Origin: Mameliella sp. MMSF_3455
GTDB lineage: Bacteria; Pseudomonadota; Alphaproteobacteria; Rhodobacterales; Rhodobacteraceae
Assembly (NCBI RefSeq): GCF_030733205.1
Contig: NZ_JASHJL010000007.1
Location: forward strand, 1-64,000
DNA: 64,000 nucleotides
Direction of reading: 5' to 3'
How positions within the stretch are numbered: position 1 is the first letter of the stretch; every line of letters starts with the position of its first letter. The notes beneath the pieces were generated by a model. That model did not search any database, was not told the DNA's origin, and saw only the letters and a list, made by a program, of their open reading frames with translations. The position numbers were made by a program, and so were the translations under genes. Of this stretch, positions 33,904 to 46,994 are shown in pieces.

Positions 33904-36230
33904 TCGGCGGTCAGAAGCGGCGGCTTCTTGGAGCCCAGCCGCGGGTTGTCCGGGCCGCTGAGGTCCAGGAACAACTCGCCGTCGCGGACCGATACCTTGA
34001 CCACGCCACCCTTGGCCAGCTTGCCGAAGAGCAGTTCCTCGGCCAAGGGCTTCTTGATGTGCTCCTGGATGACGCGGCCCAGCGGGCGGGCGCCCATCTT
34101 GTCGTCGTAACCCTTTTCGGCCAGCCATTCGGCGGCGGGCTTGGTCAGTTCGATGGTCACGTTGCGATCCATGAGCTGGGCTTCGAGTTGCAGCACGAAC
34201 TTTTCGACTACCTGCAGGATGGTGTCCTTGGGCAGCGGCGCAAAGCTGATGACCGCGTCCAGACGGTTGCGGAATTCCGGCGTGAAGGTCCGCTCGATCG
34301 CCGCCGTATCCTCGCCCTCGCGGCGGTCGCGGCCAAAGCCGATGGCCGCCTTGGCCTGTTCGGTCGCCCCGGCGTTCGAGGTCATGATCAGGATCACGTT
34401 GCGGAAGTCCACGGTCCGGCCGTTGTGATCGGTCAGCGAACCGTGGTCCATGACCTGCAGCAGGATGTTGTAGACATCCGGGTGGGCCTTCTCGATCTCG
34501 TCCAGCAGCAGAACGCAGTGCGGGTGCTGATCGACGCCGTCCGTCAGCTGGCCGCCCTGGTCAAAGCCGACATAGCCCGGAGGCGCGCCGATCAGGCGCG
34601 AGACCGCGTGTTTCTCCATGTACTCGGACATGTCGAAGCGCAGCAGTTCCACGCCCAGCGTGTCCGCCAGTTGCTTGGCCACCTCGGTCTTGCCCACGCC
34701 GGTCGGACCCGCGAACAGGTAGTTGCCGATGGGCTTTTCCGGTTCGCGCAGGCCGGCACGGGCCAGCTTGATCGCCGAGCTGAGCGCCTCGATCGCATTG
34801 TCCTGGCCGAAGACCACGCGCTTGAGCGTGTTCTCCAGGTCCTTGAGCACCTCGGCATCGTCCTTGGAGACGTTCTTCGGGGGAATACGGGCGATCTTGG
34901 CCACGACCTCCTCGATCTCCTTGGTACCGATGGACTTGCGCCGCTTGGATGCCGCCACCAGGTGTTGCGCCGCACCGGCCTCGTCGATCACGTCGATGGC
35001 CTTGTCGGGCAGTTTGCGGTCGTTGATATAGCGCGCGGACAGTTCCACGGCGGTCTTGATCGCGTCGCCGGTGTACTTGACGCTGTGATGCTCCTCGAAA
35101 TAGGGCTTCAGGCCCTTGAGGATCTTCACGGTGTCATCGACCGAAGGCTCGTTCACGTCGATCTTCTGGAACCGGCGCGACAGGGCGCGGTCCTTCTCGA
35201 AGTGCTGGCGGAACTCCTTGTAGGTAGTGGAGCCCATCGTGCGCAGCTTGCCGCCCTGAAGCGCGGGCTTCAGAAGGTTGGAGGCGTCCATCGCCCCGCC
35301 AGAGGTGGCCCCGGCACCGATCACGGTATGGATCTCGTCGATAAAGAGCACAGCGTCGGGGTGTTCCTCAAGCTCCTGCACCACGGCCTTGAGCCGTTCC
35401 TCGAAATCGCCGCGATAGCGCGTGCCTGCCAGCAACGCGCCCATGTCGAGCGAGTAGATCGTGGTATTCGACAGGACCTCGGGCGTTTCGCCGGCAACGA
35501 TCTTGCGCGCCAGCCCCTCGGCGATGGCGGTTTTGCCCACGCCGGGATCGCCCACCAGAAGCGGGTTGTTCTTGCGGCGGCGGCAGAGCACCTGGATGCA
35601 GCGCTCGACCTCGGAATTGCGGCCGATCAGCGGATCCACGTCGCCGTCGCGCGACTTGGCATTCAGGTCGACGCAGTATTTCGCCAGCGCCGATTCCTTG
35701 TCCGAACCGGGGGCTGCGGTCTCGGCCTGCTGCGCCTCTTCCTCTGCCTCGGTGGCACCCTGGACGGGGCGTGCCTCGCCGTAGGCCGGGTTCTTGGCGA
35801 CGCCATGGGCGATGAAATTCACCGCATCGTAGCGCGTCATGTCCTGCTCCTGCAGGAAATAGGCCGCATTCGATTCGCGTTCCGCAAAGATGGCGACCAG
35901 CACGTTGGCGCCCGTCACCTCTGTCCGGCCCGAGGACTGGACATGGATCGCGGCACGCTGGATCACCCGCTGGAAGGCTGCGGTCGGCACCGCCTCGGAT
36001 CCCTCGACATCGGTGACGAGGTTCGACAGATCGTCGTCTATGAATTCGACCAGCGTTGTGCGCAGCTCTTCGGTATCGACCGAGCAGGCTTTCATCACGC
36101 GGGAGGCATCCGGTTCGTCGATCAGCGCAAGAAGAAGGTGTTCGAGCGTCGCGAATTCATGGCTGCGAGAGTTCGCAAGTGCCAGCGCCGAATGAATTGC
36201 CTGCTCAAGTGTGTTCGAGAATGAAGGCAC
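33900..36230 (-). CDS. clpA: ATP-dependent Clp protease ATP-binding subunit ClpA
   Basis: A 776-residue AAA+ unfoldase that feeds substrates to ClpP. It has an N-terminal ClpS-binding domain (1-145), a first AAA module with GDPGVGKT (about 225) and DEIH, and a second module with GPTGVGKTE (about 500) and LLLDEIEK. The IGF loop that docks on ClpP lies in AIGFGRD. The start codon is GTG at 36230, with AGGAG upstream. No clpS gene is adjacent, although clpS often precedes clpA. It follows gloB and overlaps the M23 peptidase gene. Confidence 0.95.
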   Translation of the reverse strand: MPSFSNTLEQAIHSALALANSRSHEFATLEHLLLALIDEPDASRVMKACSVDTEELRTTLVEFIDDDLSNLVTDVEGSEAVPTAAFQRVIQRAAIHVQSSGRTEVTGANVLVAIFAERESNAAYFLQEQDMTRYDAVNFIAHGVAKNPAYGEARPVQGATEAEEEAQQAETAAPGSDKESALAKYCVDLNAKSRDGDVDPLIGRNSEVERCIQVLCRRRKNNPLLVGDPGVGKTAIAEGLARKIVAGETPEVLSNTTIYSLDMGALLAGTRYRGDFEERLKAVVQELEEHPDAVLFIDEIHTVIGAGATSGGAMDASNLLKPALQGGKLRTMGSTTYKEFRQHFEKDRALSRRFQKIDVNEPSVDDTVKILKGLKPYFEEHHSVKYTGDAIKTAVELSARYINDRKLPDKAIDVIDEAGAAQHLVAASKRRKSIGTKEIEEVVAKIARIPPKNVSKDDAEVLKDLENTLKRVVFGQDNAIEALSSAIKLARAGLREPEKPIGNYLFAGPTGVGKTEVAKQLADTLGVELLRFDMSEYMEKHAVSRLIGAPPGYVGFDQGGQLTDGVDQHPHCVLLLDEIEKAHPDVYNILLQVMDHGSLTDHNGRTVDFRNVILIMTSNAGATEQAKAAIGFGRDRREGEDTAAIERTFTPEFRNRLDAVISFAPLPKDTILQVVEKFVLQLEAQLMDRNVTIELTKPAAEWLAEKGYDDKMGARPLGRVIQEHIKKPLAEELLFGKLAKGGVVKVSVRDGELFLDLSGPDNPRLGSKKPPLLTAE

Positions 36231-36379
36231 GGGAGTGCTCCTCTTGTCTGCGCCGATCCGTGAGGATCAGCATTGCCTCATAGGGTTAAAGTTTGGTCGA
36301 TTGCGGCCACTCTTCAAGTTTTTTCTCGGGGTTCCTGCATCACTTTTGGACAAACCGACGAAACCTGCCGTGTGCGTGA

Positions 36380-37141
36380 TCAGAACCGGTCCTTGCGCGC
36401 GCGCACCTCTGCAAAGACCTCTGCATCCGTTCCGTCCGGCAGGCCGACGGCCTTTTTCACGCTGTCGCTGGTGGCTCGGAGGAAGGGATTCGTTTCAAGT
36501 TCGACCGAAAGCGGCACCTGTGCGGTGGGCCGTCCCTCGGCGCGGGCTGCGTCGATCTCCCGCTTGCGAGAGATAAGCGCTTCGTTCTCCGGTTCAATGG
36601 TCAGGGCAAATGCGGCATTCGCCGTTGTGTATTCATGCCCCGAGTATACCACGGTTTCCGGCGGCAAAGAGGCCAGCTTTTCCAGACTTTCCCACATCAT
36701 TTCGGGCGTGCCCTCGAAGATGCGGCCGCAACCCAGGGCCATCAGGCTGTCGGCGGTAAAGACGGCACCGCCTTTTGGGTAGTGATAGGCGACGTGGCCC
36801 AGCGTATGGCCCGGCACCGCGATCACCTCGCAGAGGCCATCCCCCGTACCGCCCGAAAATCCGGGTTCGACCGCCATGTCCAGTTCCGGCAGCTTGTCCG
36901 CTTCGGACTTGGGCCCCATGACCGGGCAGCCGTATTTCGCGCGCAATTCGGCGACACCGCCGACGTGGTCATGGTGATGGTGGGTGATCATGATGACGCC
37001 CAGAGACCAGCCGCGGGCCTCCAGCGCCTCGATGATCGGCCCGGCCTCGGGGGCGTCGATCAGGGCCACGCCGTCGGGGCCGTTCACAAGGTAGGCGTAA
37101 TTGTCCTTGAGGCAGGGGACGGTCACGATCTCGAGGGGCAT
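36380..37141 (-). CDS. gloB: Hydroxyacylglutathione hydrolase (glyoxalase II)
   Basis: A 253-residue metallo-beta-lactamase-fold enzyme that hydrolyses S-lactoylglutathione to lactate and glutathione, the second step of methylglyoxal removal. The metal site [10 protein letters not shown] (about 53-62), HTLGH, a metal-ligand aspartate in FTADSL and SGHEYT are all present, as is the glutathione-binding tail with NPFLR. It is divergent from a methyltransferase gene, a common pairing in alphaproteobacteria. Confidence 0.95.
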   Translation of the reverse strand: MPLEIVTVPCLKDNYAYLVNGPDGVALIDAPEAGPIIEALEARGWSLGVIMITHHHHDHVGGVAELRAKYGCPVMGPKSEADKLPELDMAVEPGFSGGTGDGLCEVIAVPGHTLGHVAYHYPKGGAVFTADSLMALGCGRIFEGTPEMMWESLEKLASLPPETVVYSGHEYTTANAAFALTIEPENEALISRKREIDAARAEGRPTAQVPLSVELETNPFLRATSDSVKKAVGLPDGTDAEVFAEVRARKDRF

Positions 37142-37209
37142 GGTCTTTCCTTCGCGGCTTTGTCAGGATGCGCTTATCGTCAGAGTGGCGCATCAGGGCT
37201 GGGGTATCA

Positions 37210-37950
37210 ATGCATCTGGATGTGCAGGTGTTGCGCGATTTCTATTACCGCAGTGCGCTGGGGCGCGCGGCGCAGAAGATCCTGCGCACACAGGTCCAGC
37301 GCTTCTGGCCTGAATGCCAGGGCCAGACGGTGGTGGGCTACGGCTTTGCCGTGCCAATGTTGCGCCCCTACCTGAAGGAATCGCGCAGGGTCGTGGCGCT
37401 GATGCCCGCGCCGCAGGGTGTCATGACCTGGCCCGCGGGGCTGCCCAATGTCTCTGTTCTCAGCGAAGAAACACTCTGGCCGCTTGAGACGGGGCACACC
37501 GACCGTTTGATCCTGATGCACGGGCTGGAGACCTCGGAACGGCCGTCGGACCTGCTGGACGAGGCGTATCGCGTGCTGGGGCCGGGGGGCAGGGCGCTGT
37601 TCATCCTGCCCAACCGCGCAGGGATCTGGGCGCGGGCGGATCATACGCCTTTCGGCTATGGGCGCCCCTATTCGCTGGGCCAGCTCGAGGCGCAGCTGAA
37701 ACGGCACGACTTCGTCCCCGAGGCGCATGTTTCGGTACTGTACCAGCCACCCTCGACCCGCCGGTTCTGGATGAAGACCGGCCCGGTCTGGGAGCGCATG
37801 GGCCGCGCGGTGCCCGTGACCGCGGGCGGCGTCATGATGGTCGAGGCCTCCAAGCGTCACCCGCCATCGCGCCGCGGAGTTGGCGAGGCCGCCAAGGTTC
37901 TCAACCCGCTCGAGGTGCTCAGCCCGGCCGGCAAGGCCAAGCCGATCTGA
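37210..37950 (+). CDS. SAM-dependent class I methyltransferase
   Basis: A 246-residue methyltransferase-like protein. The nucleotide motif is [11 protein letters not shown], where GYG replaces the usual GxGxG. A later segment, [22 protein letters not shown], is typical of class I methyltransferases. The start at 37210 was chosen; an upstream in-frame ATG at 37168 lies in the promoter region shared with gloB. The substrate is not known. A perfect seven-pair hairpin without a T tract (37951-37968) follows the stop. Confidence 0.75.
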   Translation: MHLDVQVLRDFYYRSALGRAAQKILRTQVQRFWPECQGQTVVGYGFAVPMLRPYLKESRRVVALMPAPQGVMTWPAGLPNVSVLSEETLWPLETGHTDRLILMHGLETSERPSDLLDEAYRVLGPGGRALFILPNRAGIWARADHTPFGYGRPYSLGQLEAQLKRHDFVPEAHVSVLYQPPSTRRFWMKTGPVWERMGRAVPVTAGGVMMVEASKRHPPSRRGVGEAAKVLNPLEVLSPAGKAKPI

Positions 37951-38334
37951 ACGCGCCCGGAGGCGCGTCAGGACCGGATTCTGACGTGCCCGACCGATTT
38001 CAGGGCCGAAAGCTTCCGTGACCTGCGAAAAATGCCGTCAGAGGCGCCTGAAACCGCCCGGGAATCGTGCATTTGCAGCAAAAACCGTGGCTTTGAGGCA
38101 TCTTGGCAGAGCACGAAAGGTCGCACCAAATGGGGTGTTTTGGTCAAGCGGCTGAAAATAAACGATTTAGCCCGGGCGTTTATCTTTCCTAAGCATGTTG
38201 CGAGGTGGGGGAGGCTCTGCTACATCCGCCACGATTTGATTGCTTTGACGCAAGTCAAGGTGAGGAAACGCTGCCAGACGCCGCCCCGGCCCGGGGCGCG
38301 CGTGTCTTGGCGGCTTACTATCGGAAGGGTGGAC
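37951..38334 (+). promoter_or_regulatory. atp operon upstream region, no gene seen
   Basis: 384 bases without a convincing gene. It begins with a GC hairpin (ACGCGCC/GGCGCGT, 37951-37968). An inverted repeat ATAAACG (38158-38164) and CGTTTAT (38177-38183) flanks a GC-rich centre and may be a regulator site. GGAAGGG just before 38335 is the atpH ribosome binding site. I cannot place the promoter boxes with confidence. Confidence 0.4.
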
Positions 38335-38895
38335 GTGTCTGACTCAGCATCGATTTCCTCCGGCATCGCAGAGCGCTATGCCACCGCCGTCTTCGAGATC
38401 GTGAAGGAGGCCGGCGAGCTTCCCGCGCTCGAAGGCAACCTGGATGATCTCTCTGCCGCGCTGGCTGAAAGCGCAGATCTGCGGGATCTCCTGGTCAACC
38501 CCGTCTACTCGCGCGAAGCGCAGGGCGCCGCCATCAAGGCCGTCGCCTCGAAGATGGGCCTGATGCCGGCCATGACCAACGTGCTGGGGCTGATGGCCTC
38601 CAAGCGCCGTCTTTTCGTGGTCCCGCAGATGGTCACCCTCCTGCGCGAGATGATCGCGAAGGAAAAGGGCGAAGTCACCGCAGAAGTGACCTCTGCCCAG
38701 GCTCTGACCGACGCACAGGCGGCCCAGCTCGCGGACGCGCTGAAGGCCAAGGTCGGCAAGGATGTAAAGATCAGTGCGACCGTCGATGAAAGCCTCATCG
38801 GCGGTCTTGTCGTCAAGGTGGGCTCGAAGATGATCGACACCTCGATCCGTTCGAAGCTCGACTCCCTCCAGAATGCAATGAAAGAGGTCGGATAA
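38335..38895 (+). CDS. atpH: ATP synthase F1 subunit delta
   Basis: A 186-residue peripheral stalk subunit linking the alpha3beta3 head to the F0 b subunits. The N-terminus [13 protein letters not shown] is a family hallmark, and the C-terminal [23 protein letters not shown] is the delta signature. GTG at 38335 was chosen as the start: GGAAGGG lies upstream and related proteins begin with [11 protein letters not shown]. The frame is open further upstream, but that stretch is not protein-like. Confidence 0.93.
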   Translation: MSDSASISSGIAERYATAVFEIVKEAGELPALEGNLDDLSAALAESADLRDLLVNPVYSREAQGAAIKAVASKMGLMPAMTNVLGLMASKRRLFVVPQMVTLLREMIAKEKGEVTAEVTSAQALTDAQAAQLADALKAKVGKDVKISATVDESLIGGLVVKVGSKMIDTSIRSKLDSLQNAMKEVG

Positions 38896-40431
<1,536 letters not shown>

Positions 40432-40443
40432 GGGGATCATCAG

Positions 40444-42769
<2,326 letters not shown>

Positions 42770-42783
42770 TCCAATCCACCGCT

Positions 42784-42806
42784 CGGGGGCGCCTGCCGCG
42801 CCCCCG
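42784..42806 (+). other. Stem-loop between atpD and atpC
   Basis: CGGGGGCGC (42784-42792) and GCGCCCCCG (42798-42806) form nine perfect pairs around CTGCC. There is no T tract, and the atpC ribosome binding site (CGGAGGA) follows at once. It may protect the atpHAGD message or lower the amount of epsilon made. Confidence 0.65.
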
Positions 42807-42824
42807 GCCTGAACGGAGGACAAC

Positions 42825-43256
42825 ATGGCAGATACGATGCAATTCGACCTGGTGTCGCCCGAGCGCCGCCTGCTGTCGACCGAGGCGACCTCGGTTCAGA
42901 TCCCCGGCGCCGATGGCGACCTGACCGCCATGCCGAACCACGCGCCGCTGATCACCACGCTGCGCCCCGGCATCCTGACGGTCGAGACCGCCAAGGGGTC
43001 GGAGCAGTTCGTCGTGACCGGCGGGTTCGCCGAAATCGGCGAGAGCCTCTCGGTCCTGGCCGAAAAGGCCCTGCCGCGCGAGGATGTCGACCAGGCCACC
43101 TACGAGGCCCTGGTGGACGAAGCTCACCGCATCTACCAGCAGACCAAGGAAACCGCCGAGGATCCGGGCCTGGTGGATGACGCGGTCAAGCTGCTGCAGG
43201 ACATGGTGGCTGTCGGCTCTCATATCGGTCTGGACCCGAAACAGCCCTCGATCTGA
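42825..43256 (+). CDS. atpC: ATP synthase F1 subunit epsilon
   Basis: A 143-residue regulatory rotor subunit. The N-terminal beta-sandwich carries the typical [25 protein letters not shown]. The C-terminal helical part is present ([22 protein letters not shown]). GGAGGA lies eight bases before the ATG. It is the last gene of the F1 operon; the F0 genes (atpI, B, E, F) are not in the window, as is usual in alphaproteobacteria. Confidence 0.96.
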   Translation: MADTMQFDLVSPERRLLSTEATSVQIPGADGDLTAMPNHAPLITTLRPGILTVETAKGSEQFVVTGGFAEIGESLSVLAEKALPREDVDQATYEALVDEAHRIYQQTKETAEDPGLVDDAVKLLQDMVAVGSHIGLDPKQPSI

Positions 43257-43279
43257 GGCACCGGACAGACTATTCTGAC

Positions 43280-43313
43280 AAGGCCCTGCCACCCGGCGGG
43301 GCCTTTCATTTTT
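43280..43313 (+). terminator. Rho-independent terminator of the atp operon
   Basis: AAGGCCCTGCC (43280 or 43281 onward) pairs with GGCGGGGCCTT through one G-T pair around the loop ACCC, followed by TTTCATTTTT. It lies about 25 bases after the atpC stop. Confidence 0.85.
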
Positions 43314-43354
43314 GTGACCCGCCGGTTTTTTGCGGTGGCCCCGGGACAAACAAC

Positions 43355-44578
43355 ATGGAAACGAAACGCGGCGCCGTCTGGTTCATCCTGGCCACGATCC
43401 TGCTCGATGCCATCGGTATCGGGCTGATCTTTCCCATCATGCCCGACCTGATGGCCCGCGTGGGGGCGGGGGATACCGCCACCGGTGCCTTCTGGGGCGG
43501 TGTCCTGCTGGCAACCTACGCCGGCGCGCAGTTCCTGTTCTCGCCCGCGATGGGCGGTATTTCGGATGCGCTGGGGCGCAAGCCGGTTCTGCTGGTCACA
43601 CTGGCGGCGCTGGCGGTCGACTACGTCATCATGGCCTTGGCAGGCACGTTCTGGCTATTGCTGGTTGGGCGCTTCCTCGCCGGGGTGGCTGGCGCCACCT
43701 ACATCACAGCCTCGGCCTACCTGGCCGATATTTCAGCGCCCAAGGACCGCGCCGCGAACTTTGGCCTGATCGGGGCGGCCTTCGGGGTGGGTTTCATTTT
43801 CGGCCCGGCACTGGGGGGGCTTTTGGCCGGCGTCCACGTCACTGCGCCCTTTTGGGCGGCGGCGGGTCTGGCGGCGGCGAATTTCCTGTTCGGCCTCCTT
43901 GTCCTGCCCGAAAGCCTGCCCGTCGAGAAGCGTCGCGGCTTCGACCGCAAGGATCTCAACCCCTTCGGCAGCATCCTGGCAGCCGCACGTCTGCCCGGGC
44001 TGGGCCTGCCGCTGTTCGGCCTCTTCCTCTTCGAGTTCGCCAACATGGTCTACCCGGTGCTCTGGGCCTTCTGGACGCGCGAGGCCTTTGGCTGGCCCTC
44101 GCCCCTGATCGGCCTGTCGCTGGCGGCCTACGGCGTGGGTGTCGTCATCACGCAGGGCGGGTTGATGCGGGTGATGATCCCGCGCATCGGCGAATGGCGC
44201 ACCCTGATGGTTGCGGTGGCCGCGGGCGTCGTTGCCTCTGTCGCCTACGGGTTCATTTCGGCGGCCTGGCTGGTCTGGGCCTTCCTGCCGTTTGCCTGCC
44301 TGTCCGACATGGCTCCGCCCAATGCCACCGGCATCGCTTCGAACCTGGTGGACGAGGCGCGGCAAGGAGTGTTGCAGGGCGTCATTGCCAGCCTCAGCGC
44401 GGTGGCGGCCATCACCGCGCCGCTGATCGTGACCCCACTGTTCCGGACCTTTGCCGCGCCCGACGCGGCGGTCTACCTGCCCGGGGCACCTTTCCTCATG
44501 ACGGCCCTGCTGCTCGTTCTCAGCGCGCTTGTTTTCTGGCCACTGCGCCCGGGTCGGCAGCCGTCTACCACCGTCTGA
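43355..44578 (+). CDS. MFS efflux transporter of the TetA (TCR/Tet) type
   Basis: A 407-residue protein with 12 helices. The MFS motif A loop is GGISDALGRKPVLLVTLAALAVDY, and the N-terminus LATILLDAIGIGLIFPIMPDL is typical of TetA-like proton antiporters. The second-half loop (GGLMRVMIPRIGEWRTLM) is also TetA-like. Sequence does not show whether tetracycline is the substrate; many environmental homologues have none known. It is preceded by the atp terminator and has its own start. Confidence 0.85.
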   Translation: METKRGAVWFILATILLDAIGIGLIFPIMPDLMARVGAGDTATGAFWGGVLLATYAGAQFLFSPAMGGISDALGRKPVLLVTLAALAVDYVIMALAGTFWLLLVGRFLAGVAGATYITASAYLADISAPKDRAANFGLIGAAFGVGFIFGPALGGLLAGVHVTAPFWAAAGLAAANFLFGLLVLPESLPVEKRRGFDRKDLNPFGSILAAARLPGLGLPLFGLFLFEFANMVYPVLWAFWTREAFGWPSPLIGLSLAAYGVGVVITQGGLMRVMIPRIGEWRTLMVAVAAGVVASVAYGFISAAWLVWAFLPFACLSDMAPPNATGIASNLVDEARQGVLQGVIASLSAVAAITAPLIVTPLFRTFAAPDAAVYLPGAPFLMTALLLVLSALVFWPLRPGRQPSTTV

Positions 44579-44611
44579 AACCAGGTTCTCCCACCGACTT
44601 GCATGAATGGG

Positions 44612-44630
44612 TGCGATCTGACAGATCGCA
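44612..44630. promoter_or_regulatory. 19-base palindrome between MFS and MarC genes
   Basis: TGCGATCTG and CAGATCGCA are perfect arms around a central A, 45 bases before the MarC start and 33 bases after the MFS stop. There is no T tract, so an operator is more likely than a terminator. Confidence 0.4.
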
Positions 44631-44674
44631 TGTAACCGGCCCGCCAAGGTGTCGGCCCGCGCGGAAAATCTCTC

Positions 44675-45325
44675 ATGGTATTCGACACAAGCGCCCTGCT
44701 GCGCGAGTTCATCACGCTCCTCGTCGTCATCGACCCGATAGGGTCGCTCCCGGTGTTCTACTTTGCCGCCTCGGCCGTGCCCAGGGCGCTTCACTGGCGT
44801 TTTGCCCTGCGGGCCGTCTTTGTCGCGTGGGTCGTGCTGATGGGTTTCCTGATCGGGGGCCAGCTGCTGCTCGAAGGCGTCGGTCTGCGCTTCGGCTCTT
44901 TCCAGATCGCGGGCGGGATCGTCCTGTTTCTCTTTGCCCTGACGATGATCTTTGGCGAGTCGAAACCCGACCGCGAGATCGAAGAGGCCGGGCGCAGCGA
45001 CCTGTCGGGGGCCATCTTTCCCTTGGCGATGCCGTCCATCGCCTCGCCCGGGGCGATGCTGGCCGTGGTTGTGCTGACCGACAACCACAAGAACTCCATC
45101 CCCGATCAGATCGTGACTGCGGGCCTTCTGACCATCGTGCTTGGCATAACGCTTCTGCTGCTCTTGTTGGGCTCGGTGCTCAAACGGGCTCTCGGCAACT
45201 CTGGGGCCTCCGTGATTTCGCGCGTGATGGGCATCATCCTGGCAACGGTGGCCGTGGATGCGGTACTGGGCGGGCTGGCCGAGGTGGGCGTTCTCAATCT
45301 GCAATCCGGATCCGGACCGCTCTGA
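44675..45325 (+). CDS. MarC-family integral membrane protein
   Basis: A 216-residue protein with six helices. The N-terminus ALLREFITLLVVIDPIGSLPVFYF and the repeated SGAIFPLAMPSIASPGAMLAVVVLTDNH are characteristic of MarC/YchE. These proteins are often annotated as NAAT transporters, but the function is unproven. It follows the palindrome and may have its own promoter. Confidence 0.85.
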   Translation: MVFDTSALLREFITLLVVIDPIGSLPVFYFAASAVPRALHWRFALRAVFVAWVVLMGFLIGGQLLLEGVGLRFGSFQIAGGIVLFLFALTMIFGESKPDREIEEAGRSDLSGAIFPLAMPSIASPGAMLAVVVLTDNHKNSIPDQIVTAGLLTIVLGITLLLLLLGSVLKRALGNSGASVISRVMGIILATVAVDAVLGGLAEVGVLNLQSGSGPL

Positions 45326-45401
45326 CCGGAAACCGGCGCCCCGCCTTCACATTTCCGCCCGATTGCAGAACTATGCCGCGTGGAATGACGAAGGGCAGGA
45401 C

Positions 45402-45749
45402 ATGAAGAAACTGACCGCCAGCCGGGTCGGGATCGACCAGGGAGACGAGGAAGTCTTTTCCGAATTTGCCACCGGCCGTGACATGTGGACGGGGGAGGGC
45501 AACCGCGAGCGCCGCAAGTCCGTCCGCTTTTCCGAACCGTTCCGGATGCCGCCAACGGTCCAGGTGGGCATGTCGCTCTGGGACATGGATCAACGTGCAA
45601 ACATTCGCGCGGACATCAAAGCCGAGAAGGTGACGAAAACCGGATTCGACCTCGTGTTTCGCACCTGGGCCGATACCCGGGTTGCGAGGGTTCGCATGAA
45701 TTGGCTCGCCATTGGCGAGATCAAGAATGAGGACGACTGGGACCTCTAG
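45402..45749 (+). CDS. H-type lectin domain protein
   Basis: A 115-residue protein without a signal peptide. The segment VRFSEPFRMPPTVQVGMSLWDMDQRANIRADIKAEKVTKTGFDLVFRTWADTRVARVRMNWLAIG matches the H-type lectin fold found in snail agglutinins, which binds N-acetylgalactosamine as a hexamer. AAGGGCAGGA precedes the ATG. The lack of a signal peptide is odd for a lectin. It stands alone after marC. Confidence 0.75.
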   Translation: MKKLTASRVGIDQGDEEVFSEFATGRDMWTGEGNRERRKSVRFSEPFRMPPTVQVGMSLWDMDQRANIRADIKAEKVTKTGFDLVFRTWADTRVARVRMNWLAIGEIKNEDDWDL

Positions 45750-45844
45750 ACGCCCGAGGGCATCGGGCGCGCGTCCAGTTCCCGCGCACCAGAGCGGTGT
45801 TCCCTCACCTTATCCCGACATGGACCGGTCCGTGCCGGTTGGAG

Positions 45845-45874
45845 GGGGCGAGGCAAGTGATCTTGCCCGGCCCC
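45845..45874 (-). terminator. Stem-loop after prs, possible terminator
   Basis: On the minus strand GGGGC-GGCAAG pairs with CTTGCC-GCCCC around ATCA, with small bulges. It lies just past the prs stop. There is no T tract, so termination is uncertain. Confidence 0.35.
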
Positions 45875-45887
45875 GTTGGTCCGGGGA

Positions 45888-46895
45888 TCAGAGAATGCCT
45901 TCGTAGATCGGCCCAAGCGTTTCGGTCTCGAACAGAGACGAGACAGAGGTGCCGTTCCAGATGTTCAGGATCGACTGTGCGAACAGCGGCGCAGTCGGCA
46001 GGATACGGATGTTGGGGGCCCCGGCCACCGCGTCGGTCGGCTGGATCGAGTCCGTCAGAACCAGCGATTTCATCACCGACTTGGTCACGCGCTCGACAGC
46101 GGGGCCGGACATGACGCCGTGGCTGATATAGGCGTGCACCTCGGTCGCGCCGTGTTCCATCAGGACCTCGGCCGCCTTGCAAAGCGTGCCGGCGGTGTCG
46201 CACATGTCATCCACGATGATGCAGCGCTTGCCCTCGACGTTGCCGATCACCGTCATCTCGGCCACTTCACCGGGCTTCTCGCGGCGCTTGTCCACGATCG
46301 ACAGCGGCGCCTCGATCCGCTTGGCCAGTTCGCGCGCACGGGCCACGCCGCCCACGTCCGGCGAGATCACCATCACTTCGCTCAGGTCCTCGAACTGGTT
46401 CTTGATGTCGATGGCAAAGATCGGCGAGGCATAGAGGTTGTCGACGGGAATGTCGAAGAAGCCCTGGATCTGCGCCGCGTGCAGGTCCATCGTCAGCACC
46501 CGCTCGATCCCGGCCTCGGCGATCATGTTGGCCACCAGCTTGGCGGTGATCGGCGTGCGGGCCTTGGTGCGGCGGTCCTGGCGGGCGTAGCCGAAATAGG
46601 GGATCACGGCGGTGATGCGCGCCGCCGAAGACCGGCGCAGCGCATCCGACATGATCAGCAGTTCCATGAGGTTGTCGTTCGCCGGGTTCGAGGTGCTCTG
46701 GAGGATGAACATGTCCTCGCCGCGGACGTTCTCGAAGACCTCGACAAAGATCTCCTGGTCGTTGAACCGCTCGACGCGGGCGTCCACAAGGCCGACGCTC
46801 ATGCCGCGATACAGCGACATGCGGCGGGCGATGGCCTGTGCCAGCGGCTTGTTGGCGTTGCCTGCGATCAGTTTGGGTTCGATGACGGTGGGCAT
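45888..46895 (-). CDS. prs: Ribose-phosphate pyrophosphokinase
   Basis: A 335-residue enzyme making PRPP from ribose 5-phosphate and ATP, for nucleotide, His and Trp synthesis. The ATP loop region [18 protein letters not shown], the metal site [18 protein letters not shown], the catalytic flexible loop [16 protein letters not shown] and the PRPP loop [13 protein letters not shown] are all present. The N-terminus is about 15 residues longer than in the shortest homologues. It is divergent from the chromene isomerase gene. Confidence 0.96.
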   Translation of the reverse strand: MPTVIEPKLIAGNANKPLAQAIARRMSLYRGMSVGLVDARVERFNDQEIFVEVFENVRGEDMFILQSTSNPANDNLMELLIMSDALRRSSAARITAVIPYFGYARQDRRTKARTPITAKLVANMIAEAGIERVLTMDLHAAQIQGFFDIPVDNLYASPIFAIDIKNQFEDLSEVMVISPDVGGVARARELAKRIEAPLSIVDKRREKPGEVAEMTVIGNVEGKRCIIVDDMCDTAGTLCKAAEVLMEHGATEVHAYISHGVMSGPAVERVTKSVMKSLVLTDSIQPTDAVAGAPNIRILPTAPLFAQSILNIWNGTSVSSLFETETLGPIYEGIL

Positions 46896-46994
46896 GTGAT
46901 GCGTCCTCGGCGGATGACGGATTCGTGACGATATTGCGGTCCCGTTAGCATGGGCCTACGGTCGGCGCCAGCACAGGCACCGGAAGGCGACAGC

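Noticed and set aside
37951-37968. Terminator after the methyltransferase gene
   Set aside because: The hairpin is perfect but no T tract follows, so it is only noted as a stem-loop.
38032-38334. N-terminal extension of atpH by about 100 residues
   Set aside because: The extension is not protein-like, related delta subunits start near the chosen GTG, and a ribosome binding site stands just before it.
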